Origin: Chitinophaga silvatica
Lineage (GTDB): Bacteria > Bacteroidota > Bacteroidia > Chitinophagales > Chitinophagaceae
Assembly: GCF_003419895.1 (NCBI RefSeq)
Contig: NZ_QPMM01000003.1
Span: 62,001-126,000, forward strand
Length of the DNA stretch: 64,000 nt
Direction of reading: 5' to 3'
Position 1 is the stretch's first letter. Every line of letters starts with the position of its first letter. The notes below the pieces were generated by a model. The model was given only the letters and a program-made list of their open reading frames with translations, was not told the DNA's origin and searched no databases. Of the stretch, positions 46,196-55,615 are shown piece by piece. The translations under genes were made by a program, and so were the position numbers.

Positions 46196-49100
46196 TTAAT
46201 TCGCTGATATGCCCTCCACTGTTTTACGCATAATCGTATGCTCCTCAGTTCCTTCCGGCTCCGGGAAGAATTTGTAAGGCAGATTCGACACATACTTCGG
46301 ATCATGCATCTTACGTACTTCTTCCTTCTTCAAAAACAGCTTCAGGATCAATGCCACAAATGGTATGTATTTCAACCCTCTAGGCAAATTATATCTGTCT
46401 AATACATCTATAGACCGCTTGTTCATCGCATACATCACAGGTACCAATATCAGGGTCAGGAATGTTGCAAACACCAATCCATACACCATCGTCCACGCCA
46501 ACGGCCCCCAGAATGCTACGTTATCTCCTCCAAAGAAAAGATGTGGATTAAACTCGCTGAACAATGTCGCAAAATCTATATTCAACCCTACTGCCAATGG
46601 TATCAAACCTAATATTGCCGCAATCGCCGTCAGAATTACTGGAGTCATACGTGTCTTTCCAGCTTCCACAACTGCTTCATACACCGGCATTTTCTGCTGT
46701 ATCAACAAATCTGTGAATTCCACCAACACAATTCCATTCCTAACTACTATCCCTGCCAATGCCATTATACCTACTCCAGTCATTACGATCGAGATATCCA
46801 TCTTAAAGATGGAGAAACCAAGGAATACCCCTATGATACTAAACACAATCTCCATAAAGATGACTAACGGACGACCAACAGAGTTGAATTGCGTCACCAT
46901 AATCATCAAAATCAATCCAAATGCTCCCAACATCGCCATTAATAGGAAGTTCATTGTTTCCATCTGATCTTCCTGCTCTCCTGTCATTTTAATTGTTACT
47001 GATGGTGGATGGGTAAAGTTCTTCAATGCACCTTCAATATGCTGAACTACTTCATTGGCATTATAATCTGTTAACACATTGGAATACAAAGTAATTACAC
47101 GTTTCTGATCTATACGCTTAATCCCCGCATAGGTATTGGAGTAATGAATATCTGCTACAGCCGATAAAGGAACCTGCCTGATCACTCCTCCCATATTCAT
47201 ATCTCTATATACGAGATTTAAGTTCATTAAGTTGTCGATATTATTCCTCTGATCTTCCTTCAATCTCACCATTATCTTATACTCATCATTCGCATCCCTT
47301 ATCTTTGAAGCTTCCGCCCCAAATAAGGCAGTACGTAATGTTCCGCCAATCTGCCTGGTTGAAATACCCTGAGCATTTGCTCTCTCTCTATCTATGTTTA
47401 CAACTATTTCGGGCTTGTTGGCTTCAAAGTCACTCTTCAACTCTTCAACTCCAGCAATATGTAATGAATCCAGGTAACGCTTAAGATTAAACGAAGCGGC
47501 CGTCAGTTCATCAAAATTATCTCCACTGATTTCGATATTGATAGGTTTTCCGGTTGGTGGTCCACCCTGCTCCTGCTCCACAGTAATATTAGTTCCCGGA
47601 ATTCCTTTAACTGCCTGCCTGATCTTATCAAGATACTGTACTGTTGATTCTCCATGTCTTGCTCCAAATTCAACAAATGCTACAGTTACCTTACTTTTCT
47701 GAGGTTGTACACTCATATCCATCTGCGAAGGATCACCGGCTCCTTTGGCAACGTTGGAAATGATAGACTCTACAATTGGGTTATGAGCACCTACTACATT
47801 GGTAATACGCTTCTCAATAATTTTAGTGATTGAATCAGTATACTTCTGGTCTGTTCCATTTGGCAATTCTATATAAGTATAAATGAAATTCGGATCTGCC
47901 TGTGGAAAGAACACCACCTTCGGACTACGTATAGCCGTTAGCATTATACTGAAGAACAGCAATCCGAATGTCGCTATCACAATCCATACCGGACGCCATC
48001 CCACCAGGCACCATTTAAGTATCTGTTTATAACTCTCCTGTACTCTCGGCCATAAGGTATTCTGGAATTTTCGTGCCACTCCTCCTAACCAGAAACGTTC
48101 CAGTAAAATCAGCAGATAAATAAATATAACCAGATTACCTACACCTATACTTCCATTGGCATAACCAATCAATGCAATCAATGCAAAAACCGCTGTAAGT
48201 ATTTTAAACTTCTTGTCGAACTTCGGTTTCGGACGATCTTCTCCTTCATGTTGATCCATAAAATCTACTGCAAATACCGGGTTAATGATATAAGCAACGA
48301 TCAATGAAGCACCTAAAGTTGTAATTAATGTTACCGGCAAATAGAACATGAATTTACCAATCACTCCAGGCCAGAACAATAATGGGAAGAAAGGTGCCAA
48401 TACTGTTAATGTACCGGAAAATACAGGTAAGAACACTTCTCCTGCCGCCACCTTGGCTGCTTTTACTATACCTAATTCTTTCCGCTCATTGTAAATACGA
48501 TGCACATTTTCAATCACCACAATCGCATCATCCACTACAATTCCCAATGCCAGCAGGAAGGAGAAAAGCACCATCATGTTCAATGTGAAACCAAACATCG
48601 GCATCAGCAAAAAGGCAATGAACATGGAAATAGGTACAGACAATGCAACAAATATTGCATTTACTGCTCCCATGAAAAACATCAGAATGATTGTTACCAA
48701 CACAAATCCAATGATAATAGTATTAATCAGATCGTGCAGGGTAACTCTGGTCGACTTAGACTGGTCTCCGGTAATTGATATTTCCAGGCTCTTTGGAAAA
48801 TAATGCTCCTGCATATCTTTCTTAATTGCCTGTATTTTATCGGAAGCATCAATCAGGTTTTTACCACTTTGTTTAATTACATTCAGTGTAATTACATTTT
48901 TTCCTCCCAAACGTGCATAGCTCTCCTGCTCCAGGAATCCGTCTACTACATTGGCAACATCTTTAAGATAAACAACTGCACCCGACTGACCACGAACAAT
49001 GATGTTACCAATCTTTCCCGGGTCTTTATATTCACCTTTTACACTAAGCGTTCTTTTTTGTCCGTCCATCGCCACCAAACCACCTGAGATAGTAATGTTC

Positions 49101-49750
49101 TCTCCCTGAATAGCCATGATTATATCCTCAAAGCTAATTTTGGCAGCATCCATTTTATACTTATCCACATTGATTTGTATTTCCCTTTCCAGCGCTCCTA
49201 CCAGGTCTACACGGGTAATTTCATTCAATCCTTCAATCCTGTCTTTCATATCATCTGCATACTTTTTCAGGGTTTGCAGATCAAAATCGCCCGACAGGTT
49301 TACGTTCATAATCGGAATTTCCGAAACATCTATTCTAATAATAGAAGGTTCCTGTGTGAGATTCTGAGGTAAGTCCTTTTTGGCATCATCTACTTTTTCA
49401 CGCACCTTTTGTCTTGCTGCTTCAATATCTTCATTGGCATTAAACTCAATGATAATTGAAGAGAAGTCCTGCATGGAGGTGCTTTTCAATTTTTTTACAC
49501 CAGAGATACCATTCAGTTGTTTCTCAATCGGTTTGGTAATGGTAGTTTCCATATCTTCCGGAGAAGTACCTGCGTTTACGGTATTGATGATAAACTGAGG
49601 GAATACTACTTCAGGAAATTGTTCTTTAGGCAATCTGATATAGGAAAATATACCCGCGATGGCGAGAATAATAGTAGCTACATAGATGCTAATCTTATTA
49701 TCGATGGCCCAACTGGTGGGTTTAAATTCTTTCTTTAGGTTGTCTTGCAT
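46196..49750 (-). CDS. RND efflux transporter permease (AcrB/HAE1 type)
   Basis: A 1184-residue inner-membrane pump with the usual duplicated RND plan: helix 1 near 22-38 (IYVATIILAIAGIFSYIRLP), porter loops, a helix bundle around 340-500, and a second set from about 925. The proton-relay Asp pair is in GIVVDDAIVVIENVHR (helix 4). The insert around 490-560 (DQHEGEDRPKPKF followed by two helices) makes it longer than AcrB (about 1050). Multidrug or small-molecule export is likely. It is the last gene of a TetR-TolC-adaptor-pump operon. Confidence 0.92.
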   Translation of the reverse strand: MQDNLKKEFKPTSWAIDNKISIYVATIILAIAGIFSYIRLPKEQFPEVVFPQFIINTVNAGTSPEDMETTITKPIEKQLNGISGVKKLKSTSMQDFSSIIIEFNANEDIEAARQKVREKVDDAKKDLPQNLTQEPSIIRIDVSEIPIMNVNLSGDFDLQTLKKYADDMKDRIEGLNEITRVDLVGALEREIQINVDKYKMDAAKISFEDIIMAIQGENITISGGLVAMDGQKRTLSVKGEYKDPGKIGNIIVRGQSGAVVYLKDVANVVDGFLEQESYARLGGKNVITLNVIKQSGKNLIDASDKIQAIKKDMQEHYFPKSLEISITGDQSKSTRVTLHDLINTIIIGFVLVTIILMFFMGAVNAIFVALSVPISMFIAFLLMPMFGFTLNMMVLFSFLLALGIVVDDAIVVIENVHRIYNERKELGIVKAAKVAAGEVFLPVFSGTLTVLAPFFPLLFWPGVIGKFMFYLPVTLITTLGASLIVAYIINPVFAVDFMDQHEGEDRPKPKFDKKFKILTAVFALIALIGYANGSIGVGNLVIFIYLLILLERFWLGGVARKFQNTLWPRVQESYKQILKWCLVGWRPVWIVIATFGLLFFSIMLTAIRSPKVVFFPQADPNFIYTYIELPNGTDQKYTDSITKIIEKRITNVVGAHNPIVESIISNVAKGAGDPSQMDMSVQPQKSKVTVAFVEFGARHGESTVQYLDKIRQAVKGIPGTNITVEQEQGGPPTGKPINIEISGDNFDELTAASFNLKRYLDSLHIAGVEELKSDFEANKPEIVVNIDRERANAQGISTRQIGGTLRTALFGAEASKIRDANDEYKIMVRLKEDQRNNIDNLMNLNLVYRDMNMGGVIRQVPLSAVADIHYSNTYAGIKRIDQKRVITLYSNVLTDYNANEVVQHIEGALKNFTHPPSVTIKMTGEQEDQMETMNFLLMAMLGAFGLILMIMVTQFNSVGRPLVIFMEIVFSIIGVFLGFSIFKMDISIVMTGVGIMALAGIVVRNGIVLVEFTDLLIQQKMPVYEAVVEAGKTRMTPVILTAIAAILGLIPLAVGLNIDFATLFSEFNPHLFFGGDNVAFWGPLAWTMVYGLVFATFLTLILVPVMYAMNKRSIDVLDRYNLPRGLKYIPFVALILKLFLKKEEVRKMHDPKYVSNLPYKFFPEPEGTEEHTIMRKTVEGISAN

Positions 49751-49786
49751 ACACTAGAGTTTTGCTGTGTAAAACACAGCGTTGCT

Positions 49787-50914
49787 TTACAATTTAATCA
49801 GGTCATTGTCGTTCAATCCCTGGAATCCGGCAGTGATGATCTGATCGCCGGCTTGCAAGCCACCGCGGATTTCTGCTTTATCGTTGTATGTACGTCCCAT
49901 TTCGATGGTTTTACGTTGTGCCACCATCTTGCCTTTATCTTGCTGTGCCACTAATACATATGGTTTTCCGGAAGTATACTGAATTACACTAACAGGAATT
50001 ACGATTGCATTTTTAGCAGTATAATCAACGATTCTGATATGAGCTATCATATTAGGGCGTAACATATTATCGGAACGCAGTGGCACTTCTACTTTAATAG
50101 TGCGACTAACGGGATCGATAGTACGTGAAGCAAATCCTACATTGCTGCGAATTTCGCGGTTGATATCCGGGAAGGCAATAGCTACTTCATCGCCTGCTTT
50201 AATAAGGCCGGCATATGTTTCAGCAATATTTGCGGTTACTTTTAAGTTATTCGCATTTACTACTCTGAAAGTTGGATTACCAGGAGAAGCGATATCGCCG
50301 ACTTTAGCGATTACTGCATCTACAGTACCGCTGATAGGTGCAACTATACGGGATTGAGATTGTTGATCCTGTAAAGTAGCTAAACGTTTTTCAAGGCTTT
50401 CCTTCTGATTTTTGGCATTGAGATACTGAATCTCGGAACCAATTTTTTGAGCCCAAAGGTTCTTTTGCTTATCATAAAGTGTATTAGCCAATTCCAGTTG
50501 AGTACGTACTTCGGCCATACTTGCACGCAGTAACTGATCATCAACCTGGGCAAGCGTTTGACCCTGGCTCACCTGCTGGCCTTCTTTTACATAAATAGCA
50601 GTAATTACACCAGCTGCGCGGGATGAAACGTTTACGTTTTCACGGGCATCAACGCTCCCCTGAACATCAATAAAATGTTGGAAGGTAGTATCTCTTACAG
50701 CTGCAACAGTTACATCTTTCAGTCGTACTTCTTCTTTTATATCAAGCTCTTTTTCAAGCGTTGCTATTTTTTGGTCGATGTCGGAATTATATTTTACTTT
50801 TTCCTGTTTTAACTTTTGTAATTCTGCCATTTTCTTCTCTTTGTTGTTACCTCCACCGCAGGCAGCGAAAATTAACGTAGTAGCAGAAATCAGTAAAGCA
50901 TATCTATTAGTCAT
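49787..50914 (-). CDS. RND efflux periplasmic adaptor subunit
   Basis: A 375-residue membrane fusion protein and lipoprotein (Cys19 in LIFAACGGG). A short coiled coil (about 25-65) precedes the lipoyl/barrel-sandwich domain (GVITAIYVKEGQQVSQGQTLAQVDD, and SRIVAPISGTVDAVIAKVGDIASPG). An alpha-hairpin and beta-barrel follow (FASRTIDPVSRTIKVEVPL). It bridges the pump and the TolC-type channel. It sits 29 bp after the TolC gene and 36 bp before the pump gene. Confidence 0.92.
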   Translation of the reverse strand: MTNRYALLISATTLIFAACGGGNNKEKKMAELQKLKQEKVKYNSDIDQKIATLEKELDIKEEVRLKDVTVAAVRDTTFQHFIDVQGSVDARENVNVSSRAAGVITAIYVKEGQQVSQGQTLAQVDDQLLRASMAEVRTQLELANTLYDKQKNLWAQKIGSEIQYLNAKNQKESLEKRLATLQDQQSQSRIVAPISGTVDAVIAKVGDIASPGNPTFRVVNANNLKVTANIAETYAGLIKAGDEVAIAFPDINREIRSNVGFASRTIDPVSRTIKVEVPLRSDNMLRPNMIAHIRIVDYTAKNAIVIPVSVIQYTSGKPYVLVAQQDKGKMVAQRKTIEMGRTYNDKAEIRGGLQAGDQIITAGFQGLNDNDLIKL

Positions 50915-50943
50915 ATAATGAGTATGAATGATGATTAAAATGG

Positions 50944-52305
50944 TTAGAGTTTGCCGTATGCCTTCAGTAAATCAACTTTTGCTACGATGGCATTAAACAA
51001 AGCAGTGAAGTAATTATTCTGTGCAAGTAGAAGATCATTTTCAGCAGTGGTCATTTCCAGGCTGGATCCCACTCCTTCTCTATATTTAATCTGTGTAGTA
51101 TGATATACATCCTGCGCCAGTTGCATATTTTTTTCCTGTGCTTCCAGGGTAAGCACGTTGTTACGGAAGGTAGAAGCAGATTGTTCTCTTTCAACGTCTA
51201 TACCTTGTTTCAGATCTTCGATAGCTACTTCACTTTTCTTTACCGCCAGGAAAGCCTGATCTACCTGATGTTTACGCTGAAATCCTGTAAATATTGGCAC
51301 AGAAAGATTTAAACCGGTGTTTACATACCCGTACCACATTTGAGATTGCAGGTAGTCGAATTTATCGCTGGCCCTTAATGCACCGGTACTTGCGAATAAT
51401 TGTAAGGATGGTAATCCTTTCAGTTTGTATCTTTTCAGATCGTATTCGTTGGCTTGTTTTTGGGTTTGAAGCAATTGATATTCGATTCTTTGTGAATAAT
51501 CGAATTTATCCATATCCAGTACATCGGCAACAATACGAGCTGTTGAAAGTGTATCCTTAAGCGTTAGTTGTTGTTTCAAAGGCATACCCATCTGATATTT
51601 CAGGGCAGCCACACCTAATTCTATCAGGTTTCTGAGTTTGGTTTGCTCGGTTTGCAGATTGGTATATTGAACGATGAGTCGATCTACGTCCAATTTTTCT
51701 GCGAGCCCATTTTTATAGATCTCTTTTGTTTCAGTTAAAATTCTTTCGAGCGAAGTAATATTCTCAGAAAGGATGGTGAGTGCTTTATTGGCCGACAATA
51801 CATTATAATAGGCTTTGTATACATTGGCTTTTACATCAATTTCAGTTCTGGTAACATTTTTAGCAACCAGGTCTTCCAATGTTTTACGGGCCTGAAGGGC
51901 TACCAGCACGCTTGGGTCGAACAGGGTCTGAGTAAGTCTGACTTCTCCGACCAGGTTATGAGGTAGCTGGAATGATACAACGGTAAAAGAATCTTTGGGC
52001 ATACCAAAGTTTCTCATGTTGAACATTTGTTTTTGTGTGATTGGATTATACTGATAAGAGCCGGAGCCATTGATTCCTGGAAGTGCCAGGCCACTTATTT
52101 CTTTATTTTTGGCTAGTTGAATCAGTTCATCCAGTTTCGCAGTTTTCACAGCGCTTTGATTGGCGAGAGCATATTCTACTGCTTCCTGGGCTGTTAAACT
52201 AATGGGCCCCGGAGTTGGCTGCTGTTGGGCACTGGTATTAACCGCCAGTACTAGCAGTGCTCCCACCAGCAGGAAACTGGTGAGCCGTTTGATTGATAAT
52301 TTCAT
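50944..52305 (-). CDS. TolC family outer-membrane efflux protein
   Basis: A 453-residue protein with a signal peptide (to about residue 27, LVLAVNTSAQ) and the duplicated helical-barrel plan of TolC. SLTAQEAVEYALANQSAVKTAKLDE opens the first repeat, and long helices around 170-260 and 340-440 follow. GVGSSLEMTTAENDLLLAQNNYFTALFNAIVAKVDLLKAYGKL at the end is typical. It forms the outer-membrane exit duct for the RND pump. The TetR gene ends 4 bp upstream. Confidence 0.9.
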   Translation of the reverse strand: MKLSIKRLTSFLLVGALLVLAVNTSAQQQPTPGPISLTAQEAVEYALANQSAVKTAKLDELIQLAKNKEISGLALPGINGSGSYQYNPITQKQMFNMRNFGMPKDSFTVVSFQLPHNLVGEVRLTQTLFDPSVLVALQARKTLEDLVAKNVTRTEIDVKANVYKAYYNVLSANKALTILSENITSLERILTETKEIYKNGLAEKLDVDRLIVQYTNLQTEQTKLRNLIELGVAALKYQMGMPLKQQLTLKDTLSTARIVADVLDMDKFDYSQRIEYQLLQTQKQANEYDLKRYKLKGLPSLQLFASTGALRASDKFDYLQSQMWYGYVNTGLNLSVPIFTGFQRKHQVDQAFLAVKKSEVAIEDLKQGIDVEREQSASTFRNNVLTLEAQEKNMQLAQDVYHTTQIKYREGVGSSLEMTTAENDLLLAQNNYFTALFNAIVAKVDLLKAYGKL

Positions 52306-52309
52306 GTCC

Positions 52310-52921
52310 TTACTTGTTTTGCGATAGTTGTTTATATGCTTCTATAAGCTGGTACCCTTTCAGTGAGGCCACTCCATAAAGGAAGTTTTCCAACAAAACT
52401 TTCTGCACTTTATTCATGTCGTAGGAACCGGAGAAAACTTCGGGTTGAAAAGTGATCATACAGGCGTGTATGCGGTATTGTGTTAGTACTTTAATATCCA
52501 GGTCAGGTCTGTACACTCCTTCACTGATACCGCGTTCCAGGTTTTCGCGGATCATTGTTGCAAGCAAATTATTTTGATAGTCAAGAAATACCTGCCAGGC
52601 TTTGGCATGGAATTTTTGCAGATCTAGAAGAATAACCGGGTTGATGTTCAATAATCTTCTGTCCAGCATTTCCATTACGAGAAAGAGTTCCTCAATTGCA
52701 TCTTTTGATTTTTCTTTATCGGCCCAGCATTCTTCTGTTATGATACTGATAAATCTGGAGATGGTTTGGGTGACCATATCGTCTTTATCGGTAAAGTGTG
52801 CATATAGAGTTTTCTTTGAAATACCCATCTTTTCGGCAATATCGTCCATGGTGATGGAACGTGTACCAAATTGACGAAATAGGCCAAAAGCCTTATCCAT
52901 TATGCGTTCTTGTACTTCCAT
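52310..52921 (-). CDS. TetR/AcrR family transcriptional regulator
   Basis: A 203-residue regulator. The N-terminal helix-turn-helix is RSITMDDIAEKMGISKKTLYAHFTDKDDMV (about 21-50), followed by an all-helical ligand-binding domain. It is the first gene of the efflux operon and likely represses it, including its own gene. A perfect 10-bp inverted repeat 44 bp upstream of its ATG is the likely operator. Confidence 0.9.
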   Translation of the reverse strand: MEVQERIMDKAFGLFRQFGTRSITMDDIAEKMGISKKTLYAHFTDKDDMVTQTISRFISIITEECWADKEKSKDAIEELFLVMEMLDRRLLNINPVILLDLQKFHAKAWQVFLDYQNNLLATMIRENLERGISEGVYRPDLDIKVLTQYRIHACMITFQPEVFSGSYDMNKVQKVLLENFLYGVASLKGYQLIEAYKQLSQNK

Positions 52922-52964
52922 ATGCTATACCGCAATAACCCTATCGTTATGCACAACAAAACTA

Positions 52965-52994
52965 TGGAAACTTTCCAAACTTCCAAAGTTTCCA
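52965..52994. promoter_or_regulatory. Palindromic operator candidate for the TetR regulator
   Basis: TGGAAACTTT (52965-52974) and AAAGTTTCCA (52985-52994) are perfect reverse complements around a 10-bp spacer. They lie between the divergent TetR and DUF502 genes. Confidence 0.6.
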
Positions 52995-53078
52995 GTAATA
53001 TTTTTTTATATGTAGCAACATTTAATTATTTTAATGATAAACCATTAAAAATCCGGGGATCACTTCCTTATTATTATC

Positions 53079-53086
53079 TAATTTTG
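53079..53086 (+). promoter_or_regulatory. -7 promoter motif of the DUF502 gene
   Basis: TAATTTTG matches TAnnTTTG, 18 bp before the ATG at 53105. Confidence 0.5.
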
Positions 53087-53104
53087 CTGGTCTAATTATG
53101 AACC

Positions 53105-53713
53105 ATGTCGCCGAAACTTAGATTTAAAGTATTCGCATCAAGATTGCTGCGATACTTCTTTCAGGGATTGCTTATACTGGCACCCATCGGTATAACAGCG
53201 CTGACTTTGTACTGGGCATTTGTTACGATAGATAATCTTATTCCAAAAGAGCTTATTCCAACAGATGCCGGCTATGGATTTCTCAGATACAAAGGGGTGG
53301 GCTTTGTAATTGTGCTGGTATTAATCATATTGGTAGGCTATCTCAGTTCTTCCTTTATTATCGGAAGGATATTTGATTTGTTTGATCATCTGCTGGAAAG
53401 AACTCCGTTTATTAAGTATATCTATACTTCAATTAAGGATGTATTTGATGCATTTGTTGGTGAGAAGAAGAAATTCGATCATCCTGTGTTGGTGCAAATC
53501 TATGGAGTAGATGTTTATGAGTTGGGATTTATAACCCAGACGGATGTCAGCAATTTTGGGCTGGAAGGATATATGGCTGTATATGTGCCACATGCCTATG
53601 CTATTACAGGTAAGGTATTTATGGTACCTAAAGATAAGGTGAAACCACTTACAGATATTTCAGCCGGAGAAGCAATGAAATTTGCTGTTAGCGGTGGCGT
53701 TACCAATATTTAA
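53105..53713 (+). CDS. DUF502 family membrane protein
   Basis: A 202-residue protein with two membrane helices (about 15-38, YFFQGLLILAPIGITALTLYWAF, and 60-85). It has the DUF502 segment RTPFIKYIYTSIKDVFDAFVGEKKKFDHPVLVQI and GYMAVYVPHAYAITGKVFMVPKDKV. The function is unknown. It is divergent from the efflux operon and followed by a hairpin, so it appears to be a single-gene unit. Confidence 0.85.
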   Translation: MSPKLRFKVFASRLLRYFFQGLLILAPIGITALTLYWAFVTIDNLIPKELIPTDAGYGFLRYKGVGFVIVLVLIILVGYLSSSFIIGRIFDLFDHLLERTPFIKYIYTSIKDVFDAFVGEKKKFDHPVLVQIYGVDVYELGFITQTDVSNFGLEGYMAVYVPHAYAITGKVFMVPKDKVKPLTDISAGEAMKFAVSGGVTNI

Positions 53714-53719
53714 TTCAGG

Positions 53720-53753
53720 GTAATCTGTGTAGTAAAAATACTACGCAGATTAC
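53720..53753 (+). terminator. Hairpin after the DUF502 gene
   Basis: A 15-bp stem (53720-53734 with 53739-53753, one G-U) with an AAAA loop, followed by TTTATGTTTTTG. Confidence 0.7.
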
Positions 53754-53788
53754 TTTATGTTTTTGTTTGTTACCCAAAAAATGATGAG

Positions 53789-54754
53789 ATGTTTGTTCAA
53801 CTCCGATATTACTGCATTGCAGTAATTGTTCTGTTAATCATTCCTGCAATCACTTATCCATGGGGCTTTTTCGCTCATGAAAGAATCAATCGCCTGGCTG
53901 TTTATTGTTTGCCACCTGAAATGATGGTGTTATACAAACCCAGTATTGAGTATATCAGTAAACATGCTACCGATCCCGATAAACGCAGATATGCCGTAGC
54001 CGCCGAAGGAGCCAGGCATTTTATAGATATAGATCTGCTGGATGCTCCCCCATATAAAAATATTCCACGATTATGGAAAGATGCTGTAGAAAAATATAGC
54101 ATGGATTCTTTGAACCAAATGGGTATTCTGCCCTGGCACCTGGGGAAAATGCTGGCACTTCTGACCAATGCATTTAAAGAAAAAGATAAGGAAAAGATAC
54201 TCAGGCTTTCCGCGGAACTGGGGCATTACCTGGCCGATGCTCATGTACCACTTCATGCCTGTTCTAATCATAACGGGCAACTTACCAATCAACATGGCAT
54301 TCATGGATTGTGGGAATCCAGCATTCCGGAACAACTGGCGGATCAGCAATTCGATTACTGGGCAGGGAAGGCATCATATATAGCCAGAACTGATAACTTT
54401 ATCTGGGAGATTATTTCATTAAGTGGCAGAGAGGCAGATACAGTCCTTTCACTTGAAAAGCAGCTGAGCCAAGAGTTTCCACCCGCCACTCGATTTGCCT
54501 ATGAAAACAGGAATGGTAAATTAATAAGAACCTACGCTAATGCATACACGAATTCATATTCCAAATTATTAAATGGAATGGTGGAGAGAAAAATGAAAAA
54601 TGCTATTGCTGCAGTAGCGGCTGCCTGGTATACCTGCTGGGTAAATGCTGGTCAACCTTCCTTGAGTTTATTAGGGTCAGCGACTGCAGAAACCGAACCT
54701 GTTCAACAATTGGATTTATTGCAGCAACGATGGATGGAAGACCGTTGCAGGTAA
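53789..54754 (+). CDS. Zinc-dependent phospholipase C / S1-P1 nuclease fold protein
   Basis: A 321-residue secreted protein (hydrophobic N-terminus to about residue 22). The trinuclear zinc site of the phospholipase C/P1 family is readable: Trp25 and His30 in YPWGFFAHERIN, His77 and Asp80 in ARHFIDID, His117, then His146-x3-Asp150-x5-His156 in LGHYLADAHVPLH and His172-x3-Glu176 in GIHGLWE. The last two blocks have the exact spacing of Bacillus cereus PLC. The mature enzyme may hydrolyse phospholipids or single-stranded nucleic acid; the sequence does not decide. It is a single gene followed by the 61-bp repeat array. Confidence 0.82.
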   Translation: MFVQLRYYCIAVIVLLIIPAITYPWGFFAHERINRLAVYCLPPEMMVLYKPSIEYISKHATDPDKRRYAVAAEGARHFIDIDLLDAPPYKNIPRLWKDAVEKYSMDSLNQMGILPWHLGKMLALLTNAFKEKDKEKILRLSAELGHYLADAHVPLHACSNHNGQLTNQHGIHGLWESSIPEQLADQQFDYWAGKASYIARTDNFIWEIISLSGREADTVLSLEKQLSQEFPPATRFAYENRNGKLIRTYANAYTNSYSKLLNGMVERKMKNAIAAVAAAWYTCWVNAGQPSLSLLGSATAETEPVQQLDLLQQRWMEDRCR

Positions 54755-54798
54755 CAAGGGGCTGGTTGTACAAGTATCGTAATATTGGCTACAATCTG

Positions 54799-55440
54799 AT
54801 TGTTGTAAGGACTAAACTCTGACGGCACTGGAACTCTGTTGGATAGACAATTATTGAAGGCCTTAAAGCTCGATGGCAAAACTAATTTGCGAAACTGTGC
54901 TAATAGAGGATTGTTGAAGATACCAAAGCGCTATGCCAATACTGAATTTGTGAAACTGTGCTAATGGAGGATTGTTGAAGATACCAAAGCGCTATGCCAA
55001 TACTGAATTTGTGAAACTGTGCTAATAGAGGATTATTGAAGATACCAAAGCGCTATGCCAATACTGAATTTGTGAAACTGTGCTAATGGAGGATTGTTGA
55101 AGATCATAAGGCTCGATGGGTAATACTGATTGGTGAAACTGTGCTAATAGAGGATTATTGAAGATCATTAGGCTTTGATGGTAATATCGAATTGTGCGCC
55201 TGTGTTGGATAGACAATTATTGAAGCCACTAAAGCTTCGTTGACAAAATTAAATTTGTGTAACTGCGTTGGATATAGGATTATTGAAGACAATAAAGCAT
55301 CGATGATAAAACGATTTGTATAACTGTGTTGGATATAGGATTATTGAAGATACTAAAGCCCTGATGGTAAAAATGAATGGCACACAACAATGATGCATAT
55401 TGGATTGTTGCAGGTGAATAAAGCGTGGAAGCTAAAATAT
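54799..55440. repeat. Array of about eleven degenerate 61-bp tandem repeats
   Basis: The units start at 54799, 54850, 54910, 54971, 55032, 55093, 55154, 55216, 55279, 55340 and 55404 (the ATT of ATTRTTGAAG). Spacing is mostly 61 bp, range 51-64. The units at 54910, 54971 and 55032 are nearly identical, and copies diverge toward both ends. Conserved blocks are GATTRTTGAAG, AAAGC and AACTGTG followed by TAAT or TTGGATA. The 61-bp period is not a multiple of three, so it is not coding. The gap from 54755 to 55615 holds nothing else except a promoter motif. Confidence 0.85.
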
Positions 55441-55474
55441 TTATGGTAATCCTTAATAATTTGAAAAGATATTT

Positions 55475-55482
55475 TATCTTTG
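55475..55482 (+). promoter_or_regulatory. -7 promoter motif of serC
   Basis: TATCTTTG matches TAnnTTTG, about 130 bp before the serC ATG and just past the repeat array. No good -33 box at normal spacing is seen. Confidence 0.45.
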
Positions 55483-55615
55483 CCCATACCATCTTTTAAC
55501 CTGTCCTACACTACACGCCTCACTGGTTTTATGCCCGTGCCGTTTTTTTTCCGTTTCCTTAGAAAAACCAAAAAAAGTGGAAAGATCAAAAAATGAATTT
55601 AATCTGAATCGCAAC

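Noticed and set aside
54799..55440. The 61-bp repeat array as a CRISPR
   Set aside because: The whole unit is conserved rather than a short repeat with unique spacers, copies are degenerate, and no cas genes are nearby.
55460..55463. TTTG as the -33 box of serC
   Set aside because: It is only 11 bp from the -7 motif, too close for the usual spacing of about 19-21.
55022..55492. Two small minus-strand open frames inside the 61-bp array
   Set aside because: The repeat period is not a multiple of three, so each unit would be read in a different frame. The products have no recognisable features.
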